From Xanthomonas vesicatoria ATCC 35937 (GTDB lineage Bacteria; Pseudomonadota; Gammaproteobacteria; Xanthomonadales; Xanthomonadaceae), in assembly GCF_001908725.1 (NCBI RefSeq), contig NZ_CP018725.1:434001-498000 (forward strand): a stretch of 64,000 nucleotides of DNA. The letters are read 5' to 3'. The translations under genes were made by a program, and so were the position numbers. Below the pieces are notes generated by a model, which was given only the letters and a program-made list of their open reading frames with translations, made no database searches and was not told the origin of the DNA. Position 1 is the first letter of the stretch; each line of letters starts with the position of its first letter. Shown here one piece after another: positions 9,128-17,739 of this stretch.

Positions 9128-9247
9128 CGAACACCTCCCTGCGAGGATTGTCCTCGCTTTCAGGTGTCCGAGTTATCAGGGGTGGCTCAAGCCCTACTTA
9201 TGCGTACATTTGCGCGCAGGAAGGCAAAGCTAACACGGAGCAGAGCG

Positions 9248-10318
9248 ATGGAAACCTTTCGGATAGATGAAAGTGGCTACACAGGATTCAGGCTTCTCAA
9301 CGTTGAGCAGCCCTTCCAAGGAGCATGCGCTATTGCCATCGAGGAGGATGATGCTCAGCGACTCATCAAAGAACACTTTCCAAGGATGAAGGCTGAAGAA
9401 CTTAAGTATCGGAGGCTAATCCGTCGCGAGAATAGCTACACTCGGTTGCTCGCGCTTCATGCGGATCTCCTCACCCACTACAAATGTGTAACTTTGCTCT
9501 GCGACAAGCGATATCTGCTCATCATGTTGTTCTTGAGCTACGCGAAAGAGCCTTGGTGCTACGAGCGAGGAACCAATCTGTACGCTGATGGTCGCGACCT
9601 AGCGCTAGCCTCTTTGCTTTATTACACCGGGCGGCCACTGCTTGGGAAGGAAGCGTTCGAGCGAATCCTTATTTGCTTTCAGGATGCCGTCAAGGAAAAG
9701 ACTCCAAGCACGGGCTCGCGGCTAGTGGAGGCGGTGCGCGCGTCTGATTGGAGACAGTTGCCAGAAATCCTAGGTCCGCTCGGTCGGGATGCGAGCCCGG
9801 AGTGTCTCGAAGCGATCGCCACCCCAGGCGTTACAACTGATGCCGCATTCATCGTTCTGCAGGCATTGATCAGCCGCATGGAGGCCATGGCTGAGGGTCC
9901 GTACTGCATTGAGCACGATCAGTCGAATAATCTCCAGACCTACCATGACTTACTGCAATCATTCATCGGACATAAGGAAGTCGCAACTTTCCGCCAGTCG
10001 GATGTTGCATCAATGTCATTTCCACTTAAGCTGACTTCTGTAATTCAAGTCGACTCCAAGAACAGCCCTGCTGTCCAACTTGCCGATGTGATGATCGGGA
10101 TGGCGATTGACGCAATGGCAGCGATCACGAAAACGCGTACTGCGACCATCGATCCTCACAAGGTTATTTCGGGCTATGCGTCAGATCAGCTCATTCATAT
10201 GATCCCGACAAGAGACTTCGTAGCGCATCGCCAGGCTCACCAAGGGTCGCAAGCGGCAGATCTTGTGGACTATATTGGCAAGAATTTTGCTAAGTCCTTC
10301 CCCGGTGCACTTGGTTAG
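9248..10318 (+). CDS. DUF3800 domain protein
   Basis: 356 residues. The N-terminus FRIDESGYTGF carries the IDESG signature of DUF3800 proteins, a predicted RNase H-fold family. A second acidic site, VDSKNSPAVQLADVMIGMA (residues ~272-290), matches the family's C-terminal ...D.....QLADM/V. motif. Function is not established. The family is often found in phages and defence islands, which fits the neighbourhood. The ATG at 9248 is preceded by CGGAG. Longer open-frame starts lie inside the adjacent IS and are not native. The IS sits 58 bases upstream and may have replaced the promoter. Confidence 0.75.
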   Translation: METFRIDESGYTGFRLLNVEQPFQGACAIAIEEDDAQRLIKEHFPRMKAEELKYRRLIRRENSYTRLLALHADLLTHYKCVTLLCDKRYLLIMLFLSYAKEPWCYERGTNLYADGRDLALASLLYYTGRPLLGKEAFERILICFQDAVKEKTPSTGSRLVEAVRASDWRQLPEILGPLGRDASPECLEAIATPGVTTDAAFIVLQALISRMEAMAEGPYCIEHDQSNNLQTYHDLLQSFIGHKEVATFRQSDVASMSFPLKLTSVIQVDSKNSPAVQLADVMIGMAIDAMAAITKTRTATIDPHKVISGYASDQLIHMIPTRDFVAHRQAHQGSQAADLVDYIGKNFAKSFPGALG

Positions 10319-10649
10319 GCACTCTGGAGATTAAAAAAATGGGATATAGCCGAATCCTCCCATGCCTTAGACCTTGGCTTTCGATCCAACTCCGGCGATT
10401 GGCGATGAATGATTCCGAATTTGATATGAGCCATTTAGAGCTAAGGCTTCAGAGCGATGAGGCGTGTGAGGACGCGCATGCTGCATGAACTTCTGCAGGA
10501 CGAGCATCTCCGAAGTATTGATTCGGGCCACGCCACTTTCACGCGTAACGGTCCTGGTTAGGCTAGGTTTCAGGGCTGAGATGGGTAAGCCATCCGGTTT
10601 CGAAATGAAGTCACCCCTGATGCAGTATTCGCGATAGGACTCGCCACGC
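10319..10649. other. Gap without gene
   Basis: About 330 bases between the DUF3800 gene and the next small gene. Antisense open frames exist but have no start signal or recognisable motif. It may hold the promoter of the downstream gene. Confidence 0.4.
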
Positions 10650-11066
10650 ATGAACCTGGAAGAAAAGAAGAAGCTGATCTCTGATATCGAAGCATCTGAT
10701 CCCGTCAATGATCTCTACGCCAAAGCGATCAAGGTCGGGTTCTGGCACGAACAGCGCGACCCATCGTACAAGCTGGAGCAGGTAGCAGCGTGTATGGCTG
10801 CCGCCGGCATCTCCACGGTATCAGAGGGCGAACAGGTCATCGCTCGTTACTCCGATGAGCTCGAAGCATTCATGAAAAGTGTCTACGGTGATAGAGTCGG
10901 CTACCGATGGGAAGTCTCCCCAGGCTTTATTATGGCGTTAGCAATAATCTACGATCAGCCGGATGTATTCACAGCAGAGCGTCTGGAAGAGATGGGCTGG
11001 GACGGGGATCCGATTACGCAGGTCCGAGGCGCCCTGCATAGTGCCGGCAGAGTCCAAAAGGACTGA
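10650..11066 (+). CDS. Hypothetical protein in defence-type region
   Basis: 138 residues, acidic, soluble and predicted helical (starts MNLEEKKKLISDIEAS; ends ALHSAGRVQKD). An AGGA motif lies 12 bases before the ATG, and a good intrinsic terminator follows 64 bases after the stop, so this looks like a genuine monocistronic gene. I see no known motif. It is convergent with the Ntn-hydrolase-like gene. Confidence 0.6.
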   Translation: MNLEEKKKLISDIEASDPVNDLYAKAIKVGFWHEQRDPSYKLEQVAACMAAAGISTVSEGEQVIARYSDELEAFMKSVYGDRVGYRWEVSPGFIMALAIIYDQPDVFTAERLEEMGWDGDPITQVRGALHSAGRVQKD

Positions 11067-11129
11067 TACAAGCCATTTAGCCGCTCTTGGCGATTCGTCT
11101 CGCCTAAAGTCCGGTTGTTACTGGCTATC

Positions 11130-11162
11130 AAGTGCCAGCACGCAAGTACTGGCACTTTTTTA
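11130..11162. terminator. Intrinsic terminator, probably bidirectional
   Basis: A 9-bp perfect stem AAGTGCCAG / CTGGCACTT with a 10-base loop followed by TTTTTATT, 64 bases after the 138-residue gene. The convergent gene ends at 11333. Confidence 0.85.
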
Positions 11163-11332
11163 TTGGCCTGTCATTCCAGCGGACAGCCTGCGACTGCCGC
11201 TGAATAGAACTATGTGAAAGTCTTCTGCCGGCCGAAACTCTCTCTCCATGGCAGGATGCCATTGGGTCTGTCGCGTCCCTCTGAGCGGGGTAGCGATTGG
11301 GAGCAGCATATCGCCTGCGGATGGATCAGAAT

Positions 11333-12205
11333 TTAGTCGATCAAGCGCATCTCGATTCTTAGCGATGGATTGAACGAAATTGAAAATCCCCCTAACTGTC
11401 CTAGCTCAGTAAGCAAATCAAACCCTAGTACCGACAAGCTTTGACTGGCGATGTCGGAAGTATAGATGGTGCGCGAGATTAACCTACTGGCCACGCAAAT
11501 CTGGACATGCCCTCCAATAGTTGATAGCGAAGAAACTTTGATTATTTGTTGGAGGGCGATAACCGGGGCTCTGCCTTTCCAGTGGGTTATATCGGCGCAC
11601 GTTGTATTCTTACGTTCAATCTCCTTGAGGATATCCTGCTTCCTATCCCCCAAAATTACGTACCCTCCACCAGAAATGTCTCTCTCTTCAAGGCTTATCT
11701 CGGCCGGGCGTTCTGGAGAGTTCCTTAGAACGAAAACTTTCGTATCACTCATCTTTTTACAGAATCCAAAAATCACTATTTCGCAATGAGCCCGATTTGG
11801 ATGAAGGGTGCCCAAGGCCAGCAAATATTTCCGTGCTATTTTCTGAGCTAACTTGGCAATCTCCTCAACGCTCGGCATTCGCTCTTCGAGTGACCTGGAT
11901 ACATCGCCGTATTTGTCGTAGTAGGCCAGTTCTGAAACATTATCCAGGCACAATGCCAGGATATATTTCACGCTTGTGCCGATAAGTGTACTTCCTGCAA
12001 ATCCATAACAAACGCTCAACACCTTGCTAGGTTGCTGGGTAGTTAAAGCGCTCTCATGTGGATATATATTTACAGGTAGGACAAACAGCTTTTGCAAACT
12101 ATCCGTCATTGGCCCTGCGTTGCTTGAAACTCTAGAATCCGCAACAGCCCAGAGGCCCGAGAACCACTCGTCGTGTTTGTTGTTCCAACATATGATTGAG
12201 GTCAT
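11333..12205 (-). CDS. Proteasome-like Ntn-hydrolase, solitary
   Basis: With ATG 12205 (GGGAG four bases upstream) the protein begins MTSIICWNN and has 290 residues. Removal of Met would expose Thr1, the nucleophile of proteasome beta/HslV enzymes. The order of motifs fits that fold: Thr1; ADSR with Asp22 and Arg24 where HslV has Asp17/Arg19; QKLFVLP with Lys38 where HslV has Lys33; GFAGST; and a later ISGGGYVILGDRK strand region. It is longer than HslV (about 175) and has no HslU, Clp or Anbu partner next to it. The gene is AT-richer than the chromosome. I infer a self-processing peptidase or amidohydrolase. The substrate is unknown. Neighbours are DUF3800 and CBASS genes, suggesting a defence role. 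Confidence 0.55.
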   Translation of the reverse strand: MTSIICWNNKHDEWFSGLWAVADSRVSSNAGPMTDSLQKLFVLPVNIYPHESALTTQQPSKVLSVCYGFAGSTLIGTSVKYILALCLDNVSELAYYDKYGDVSRSLEERMPSVEEIAKLAQKIARKYLLALGTLHPNRAHCEIVIFGFCKKMSDTKVFVLRNSPERPAEISLEERDISGGGYVILGDRKQDILKEIERKNTTCADITHWKGRAPVIALQQIIKVSSLSTIGGHVQICVASRLISRTIYTSDIASQSLSVLGFDLLTELGQLGGFSISFNPSLRIEMRLID

Positions 12206-12339
12206 GAGCTCCCGCGTTCCTTCTTCGATTCTCACCATGGGCGCCGTTGTGCCTCGAAGAGGGAGGCTATTCCGACGTCTTTGTCACTAATAATCATGAT
12301 CGTACAGTCAAGCCGGCTGCCTCGCAGTATCTACCGGTA

Positions 12340-12650
12340 GATCGACTTTGGCGGAAAGAGGCATGCCAGCATCAGATTGCAGCGCTATTCGATCGACACC
12401 ACAGCTCGGTCCGCGGAATCCTCTCGGAGTCCGACGGCATCCGCCCCCCGCGTCGCGACGACGTTAGACACGGGCACTGAACTTGGCTGAGCGGCGGGAC
12501 GTATCCCGTGACATGGTTGCCGGGAGGTCTATGCGCGCGGTAGCCGCCTCATTGGACCGGGATCTGTCCACCGTCAACCGCGATGTTGTCGGACGTATCA
12601 GGCTACCTGCTAGGCGCGCTGGACGACCTGGGGAGTGGAGCCCGTCTGGA
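12340..12650 (+). pseudogene. IS30-family transposase N-terminal relic
   Basis: Forward codons read QIAALFDRHHSSVRGIL, then after a frameshift near 12475 NLAERRDVSRDMVAGRSMRA followed by VAASLDRDLSTVNRDV. This is the tandem helix-turn-helix region of IS30-type transposases (normally ...LAEREEISRGLAAGRSMRAIA..LGR.PSTISRE). The DDE core is absent. The relic lies immediately upstream of the CBASS operon. Confidence 0.6.
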
Positions 12651-12813
12651 CGGTACTATCGGCAATTGGCCCGCGAGCGGGGCGCAGCCGGGCGCCAATT
12701 CGTCTCTGCTTTTGCGACAACGCGGCCTTATAGTCGCCATGACGACCCGGCGGAAAATATGATTTTCCGGGCGTCGCAGTTTGCTCAACGTGTCAGAAGC
12801 GGGAAGGAGAGGG

Positions 12814-13446
12814 ATGAGAAGTCACGAGTACGTACTGCTGGATGGGATCAGCCGGGCCAAGATCGGCCGCTACTTGGGAACCGCGGCCGCCACCATTTCG
12901 GCAGGTACAGTGTATGTGGTATTGCGGGCGATTGATCTGGCTGAAAGGTACGGCTTGCCTGCCCACTTGACCCCGTCGCTGATGTCGCTTATTGGCGCGG
13001 GTACGGTGTACCTAATCTTGTACTGGCTGTTTGATCGTCATCTTTGGCGCCAGCCTTGGATGGGGCGATTTCTGAAAGTGCCCGATCTGCAGGGACAATG
13101 GTCTTGCGAGGGCACCTCTTACAACGGCGCAGGTGAAGTGTCGGCTCGAAGCTGGAGCGGTACCGTGTCCGTCGCACAGAGCTGGGACCGGTTGCGCATC
13201 CGCCTGACCACCGAGCAATCTGGCTCCGACAGCGTGGTCGCGGCACTGATGCACGATGAAGCAGGCGGCTATCGCCTGTTCTACAACTACCGAAATGATG
13301 CACGCATCGATCAGCACGACCTGGATAATCACGTAGGCTTCTGCGACATGACGGTGAGCGCGGACCAACAGCGGGCCGAAGGGGACTACTTCAATGGTCG
13401 GGGAAGATCCACCTACGGTCGCATGCATTGGAGGCGCCAGCCATGA
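12814..13446 (+). CDS. cap15: CBASS effector Cap15 (membrane beta-barrel type)
   Basis: 210 residues from ATG 12814, which has AAGGAGAGGG directly upstream. Two hydrophobic helices (about residues 15-35, YLGTAAATISAGTVYVVL, and 46-66, LMSLIGAGTVYLILYW) are followed by a beta-rich C-terminal domain beginning PDLQGQWSCEGTSYNG. This is the Cap15 architecture: on binding a cyclic nucleotide, the barrel drives oligomerisation in the inner membrane and loss of membrane integrity, killing the infected cell. The stop overlaps the cyclase start (ATGA), so the two are translated together, which strongly supports the assignment. Confidence 0.75.
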   Translation: MRSHEYVLLDGISRAKIGRYLGTAAATISAGTVYVVLRAIDLAERYGLPAHLTPSLMSLIGAGTVYLILYWLFDRHLWRQPWMGRFLKVPDLQGQWSCEGTSYNGAGEVSARSWSGTVSVAQSWDRLRIRLTTEQSGSDSVVAALMHDEAGGYRLFYNYRNDARIDQHDLDNHVGFCDMTVSADQQRAEGDYFNGRGRSTYGRMHWRRQP

Positions 13447-14561
13447 CCACAATCGATCAACGGCTTCAGAAGCTGCGTGCCAGGCGTTCGGGCGCTGACC
13501 GAGCTATCGCGGTCGCAATGGATCAGCAGATCGAGATCCTGCGCGAGCAGCTGTTGGGCGAAGCCTACGAGCGGCGGGCCATGGGCAAGCCGTTTACCCG
13601 GTATGCGTTGGGTGCGATGCAGGAAGTTGACCCTGACTACACCCGCATCAGTATCGAGACCGCTACCCGGGTCGAAAACCAGCTGCAGCGCCGACTTTCG
13701 GCCGAGGGTTTGAACACCACGTATCGCTTGCAGGGGTCGGTGCCGCTGAATGTGCATATTCGCGGCGTCAGTGATGTGGACCTGCTTACGATCGGACTCG
13801 GGTCGCTGTTTTATGCGCCGGCGGGCGTGCATGCCCAACGGGGTGGTTACTCGCCGCCGGCACGGGATACCACTTCGTTTCTGCGCGATCTGCGCCGTAC
13901 CAGCGAAACCTCCCTTCGCACGGCCTTCCCGGCAGTGCACGTGGACACCACTAATGCCAAGGCCATCAAACTCACTGGTGGCTCGTTGCCTCGTCCAGTC
14001 GATGTCGTGCCTGCGGTCTGGTGGGACACGGAGCAGTACCAATTCACTGGGCTTGAGCATGATCGCGGCGTTTCGATATATCACAAGTTCGACCACGCAA
14101 CGATCGATAACCTGCCGTTTCTCCATATCAAACGGGTGGCGGACCGGGACGCCGCGGCGCTTGGGAGCCTCCGCAAAGCCATACGGTTGTGCAAGAACGT
14201 GAAAGCCGACGCGGAGGACGAGGGCACGACCATCGCCTTGTCCAGCTATGTGCTCTATCACGCGGATCTGACCGCCTGGCGATCCGGCGCGCAGTGGGAG
14301 TTGGGCATACTCGCGGAGGCGCAACGGCACCTGGACTGGTGCTACCGAAATCCGCCCCAGGCCCAAGCGTTGATGACGCCCGATGGCTCGCGGTGCATTC
14401 TTGAAACGGCCGAGAAATCCACGGCGCTGATGATGCTTTCCAGCGAGATGGACAAGCTGTTGAGGCAAGTGGCTCGGGAACAGAGTGTGCAGTTATATTT
14501 GCAAGAATCCCCGAGCTTGGATAGCAGTCGCCGAGCGATAGAGCAACTGATCATCCATTGA
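13443..14561 (+). CDS. cdnE: CBASS cyclic (oligo)nucleotide synthase, CD-NTase
   Basis: 372 residues from ATG 13443, with GGAGG nine bases upstream inside the cap15 end. The nucleotidyltransferase signature is complete: Gly98-Ser99 (LQGSVPLN), the acid pair Asp111/Asp113 (VSDVDLLTI) and a third acid Asp187 (RPVDVVPAVWW). The Pol-beta-like core is followed by a helical OAS1-C-like domain. The enzyme makes a cyclic di- or trinucleotide on phage infection that activates Cap15. I assign it to clade E mainly because Cap15 partners are usually CdnE. The exact product cannot be read from sequence. No Cap2/Cap3 ubiquitin-like genes follow, so this is a minimal type I CBASS. Confidence 0.78.
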   Translation: MTTIDQRLQKLRARRSGADRAIAVAMDQQIEILREQLLGEAYERRAMGKPFTRYALGAMQEVDPDYTRISIETATRVENQLQRRLSAEGLNTTYRLQGSVPLNVHIRGVSDVDLLTIGLGSLFYAPAGVHAQRGGYSPPARDTTSFLRDLRRTSETSLRTAFPAVHVDTTNAKAIKLTGGSLPRPVDVVPAVWWDTEQYQFTGLEHDRGVSIYHKFDHATIDNLPFLHIKRVADRDAAALGSLRKAIRLCKNVKADAEDEGTTIALSSYVLYHADLTAWRSGAQWELGILAEAQRHLDWCYRNPPQAQALMTPDGSRCILETAEKSTALMMLSSEMDKLLRQVAREQSVQLYLQESPSLDSSRRAIEQLIIH

Positions 14562-14668
14562 GACGACTAGCTCTTGGCTGCTGACAACCCGCATCTCAGG
14601 CGCAGCCGGGCTTCTGCAGTCCATCTTCGCTAATTGGCGCGTTCTGCGAAGGCCCGGCGGCGCCTTTC

Positions 14669-15300
14669 TCACACGGGTGCGGCGGCTCCGGCTTCCTGGA
14701 AGCCGCAGGCAAGCAGCGCAGGACGCAGTTCCTCCAGTGCGTTCGCGGGCACGCCGAGCCACAGGAGGTTGCGTGCGCGGGTCACGGCGACATAGCCAAT
14801 GCGCCCCACTTCGGTGTCCACACCGGCGAGCAGGGCGTTCACGTGCTCGCGGTTTGCAAGGTACAGCACCGCATCCAGGCTTTCTCCTTTCGCCTGATGA
14901 ACCGTATCCACGCGCATGCGCGGCTGATCATTTTCGGCAGCGAGGTCCACGGCGTCGATCAACGGAGCATTGGTCAAGCCTCTCCTGGCCAATTTGTTGC
15001 CGAGATTGCCTGTACTCGCCAGTCCATGATCCCGCTTAATCACTGCCAGCAACGCTCTCGTCCTTTCCAGCAGCTGAGGGTGCCAGTGCGTATCTCCGGG
15101 CAACGCGGCCGGCGGCAGGCCCGAATCCAGGTTTCGGGTGAACGCCCAGACGAGCCGGCGCAGCGGCCGATCGTCGGGATAGCGCGCAGGCTGGGTGATC
15201 CTGGCGACCAGTCCCTGCGGCGGATCGGCCAGCAGACCGACGATGCAGGTAGCCGCCAGTTGTACGCGCCGAGGAAATCCCTTCTGTGGTCCCGAAGGAT
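14669..15300 (-). pseudogene. UvrD/Rep-like helicase, C-terminal remnant
   Basis: The reverse-strand frame from about 15300 down to the stop at 14669 encodes the helicase domain-2 end of a superfamily-1 helicase: TVHQAKGESLDAVLYL (motif V) and GRIGYVAVTRARNLLWLG (motif VI with the arginine finger). The ATPase Walker motifs are missing. Upstream of about 15300 the frame becomes the antisense of the kfrA-like gene. The remnant is thus the broken end of a larger, probably defence- or plasmid-related, helicase gene. Confidence 0.7.
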
Positions 15301-15324
15301 TGCCGCCTGGGCGAGATTCTTCAC

Positions 15325-16333
15325 GGTTCCGTCCGTGGACGCGGTCCGGGTGGCGCTGGGCAATACGGGGTCCAAGACCACCATCCACCGCTATCTGAAG
15401 GAGCTGGAAGAGGAGGAAGGACAGCGTCCCGGCGCCAAGGTCGCCATCGGCGATGCGCTGCAGGATCTGGTCAGCCGCCTGGCCGAGCGGTTGCACGCCG
15501 AGGCCGACACGGTCGTAGCGCAGGCGCAGGCGCGGTTCCAGGCACAGCTCCAGGAGCGCACTCAAGCGCTGGAGCAGGCCCGACACGAGGCTGACTCGCT
15601 CAGGACGCACCTGCAGCGCTGCGAGACCCTACTGCAAGCCGAACGCGAGGCGGGCGACGCCGCCAGGAGCGAGGTGGCCAGCCGCACCACCGAACTGGCC
15701 CAACTGCAGGAGCGGATCGCGGGCCTCACGGCGCGATTGGCCGAGCACGAACGTCATGCCCAGTCGCTGGAGCACAAGCACGAGCATGCCAGGGAAGCCC
15801 TGGAGCACTATCGGACCTCCGTCAGAGACCAGCGCGAGCAGGAGCAGCGTCGGCACGCGCACCAAGTGCAAGAGCTGCAGGTCGCCCTGCGGCAGGCCAA
15901 CGAGGCCTTGACCGTCAAGAACCACGACCTGATGCAGCTCAACCGCGACAATGGCCAGTGGGTGGAACGCCAGACCCGCCTGGAACGGGAACTGGCGCAG
16001 GCACGCCAGCGGGCCGACACCCAGCAACGCAAACGCGACGCGCTGCGCCTGACGGCCGCCGAGCACCAAGCCCTGCAGGTGCGCTGGACCCAAGATGTCC
16101 AAGCGCTGGAAGGCGTGCGCGCCGAACTGGCTGCAGCGCGGACCGAGCTGGTCGAAGAGCGCCAGCGCCGGGAACACGCCGAGGCGGACACCTTGCGGGC
16201 CACGGTACGACTGAGCACGCTGGAACAGTTGCTGGAAGAGCTGCGACCACTGCGGCCCGTTGGCGAACAAGTAGAGGCCACTTCACACAGTCCGACGACA
16301 GGTGGGCGTCGCCGCTTGCCGGAGCTGACATAG
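15325..16333 (+). pseudogene. KfrA-like DNA-binding coiled-coil protein, 5'-truncated
   Basis: Homology begins abruptly at VPSVDAVRVALGNTG, then SKTTIHRYLKELEEEEG, the second half of the KfrA N-terminal DNA-binding domain. About 300 residues of Ala/Gln/Glu/Arg heptad coiled coil follow to the stop at 16333. The start and the first part of the DNA-binding domain are missing. Upstream codons in the frame are the antisense of the helicase remnant. KfrA proteins are plasmid partition or regulatory proteins. An intact relative lies at 25268, and the two bracket the avrBs1 region. Confidence 0.65.
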
Positions 16334-16527
16334 AAGCCCCTTGCGTAGGCGTCGATATGTGCGCCCAAGAAACCCAGCTAAGCGTGTGGTTTCTAAGCAA
16401 GCTGGTGGATCAAACTGCAGCCAGCACTTCAGCATCGCTGTTAACGACATAATTTCCTGCCACTACAGCAAACTAGTTCGCTCAGCAATTAAAGTCAGGA
16501 TCCTACAATAATTTGTAGTGAGCGCAA

Positions 16528-17640
16528 ATGCTGAAGAAAACCTCTAGTTCAATTGCACCATCTTCCAGCCACAACGAAATGACAGGTACCGACTCCGCTG
16601 AGAACGTTAAAGCAGAAGTTGTATCAAACCACGTTGATCAAGCGGTTCCCGCAGAACTCGCTGATTTGCCAAAGCGAGGTTTGCGCACTGCGTCACATCT
16701 CGCTGATTCGCCAAACGGACCAGCACACCGGTCGGAAACAGCACTTCGTCAAGTGATCCAGAAATTCAGAAATCCCTTGTCTCTCCCGCCGCCGCCCACG
16801 TCACATCCTGTTCTAGCTTACGACAGAGATCTAGAATCATTCGATAATTTCCGCTCTTCGGACGAATTTGACCTCCCCGAAGGTTCTAATCCGACTGGTT
16901 GGAAAGACCTCCACGTTTCAGGTAGCGGCAGTATCGCGTCCATTGGGCAGATTACTAGGCTGAGGCCGTCCAAGGAGCACCCAGTGGTCGTTCTGGATGC
17001 TCGTGAAGAATCACATGCCATTGTTGGTGGTTATCCGGGTACTTGGCGTACCCCAAACAACTGGGGCAATGCTGGCAAATCACGTGCCGAAGCTTTGGCA
17101 GACGAGCATCAGAGGATTCAAGCGCTTAACGCGCAGGAAACGGTGCAGATATTTCATCGCAAAGATGTGAAGAACGAAGTCCGCAACCCACGCGGGGCGA
17201 CCTTAAGCAAACCGCCAATTTTTAGTGAAGAAGAGCTTGTGAGAGCTGCAGGTGCCAAATATGTACGTTTGACGGTGACAGATCACCTTTCGCCGCGTGC
17301 CGACGACATTGATGCGTTCATTCATATGGAGCGAGAAATGGCCCCTCATTAGAGGCTGCACGTGCACTGTGGTATGGGTCTAGGCCGTACGACAATTTTC
17401 ATTGTCATGCATGACATCCTAAGAAATGCTGCAACTTTATCGTTCGAGGACATTATTCATCGGCAACGCGCTTTAAATCCAGGGCGGAGCTTAGATTATA
17501 ATAAAGATGTTTCCGACAAGGGGCGCTCAGAGTTTCGTAATGAACGGTCCGAGTTTCTTCCTCTATTTTACGAGTATGCCAAGCAAAACCCAAAGGGCCA
17601 GCCATTTTTATGGTCCGAATGGCTCGACCATAACGCATAA
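16528..17640 (+). pseudogene. xopH: Type III effector XopH (AvrBs1.1/AvrBs7-like phytase), amber mutant
   Basis: The frame from ATG 16528 codes for 274 residues, stops at TAG 17350-17352, and then continues in the same frame to TAA 17640. Directly after the stop comes HVHCGMGLGRTT, the HCxxxxxR P-loop of cysteine-type phytase/tyrosine phosphatase-fold enzymes, with the nucleophile at codon 281. XopH is known to dephosphorylate inositol hexakisphosphate in plants, and its AvrBs7 relatives trigger Bs7 resistance in pepper. The amber codon removes the active site but leaves the Ser-rich secretion signal, so a truncated inactive protein may be made. No PIP box is seen. The gene is AT-rich relative to the chromosome. 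Confidence 0.85.
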
Positions 17641-17739
17641 ATCGTAAGTGCGGTGTCGATGGAAACCGAGCTTGTGCGCGATGCGCTGGCGGCTCCCTTG
17701 GCGAATATAAATTATAATTTAATAGACTAAGCATTAGAA

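Larger units (their letters stand above)
7946..9189 (-). mobile_element. Intact IS3-family insertion sequence
   Basis: A 1244-bp element. The left end reads TGAGCCACCC and the right end GGGTGGCTCA, a perfect 10-bp terminal inverted repeat, with further imperfect matches inward (TCGGACAGGT against ACCTGTCCGA-like sequence). It is flanked by a 3-bp direct duplication AGC (7943-7945 and 9190-9192), as expected for IS3-family transposition. It carries overlapping orfA and orfB on the reverse strand. The intact ends and duplication suggest a recent insertion. Confidence 0.9.

Noticed and set aside
14843..15324. N-terminal extension of the kfrA-like frame
   Set aside because: These codons are the antisense of the helicase remnant. 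Homology to KfrA begins only at about 15325.
16334..16527. PIP box upstream of xopH
   Set aside because: One TTCGC occurs but no partner at 15 bases, so HrpX control is not supported by sequence here.
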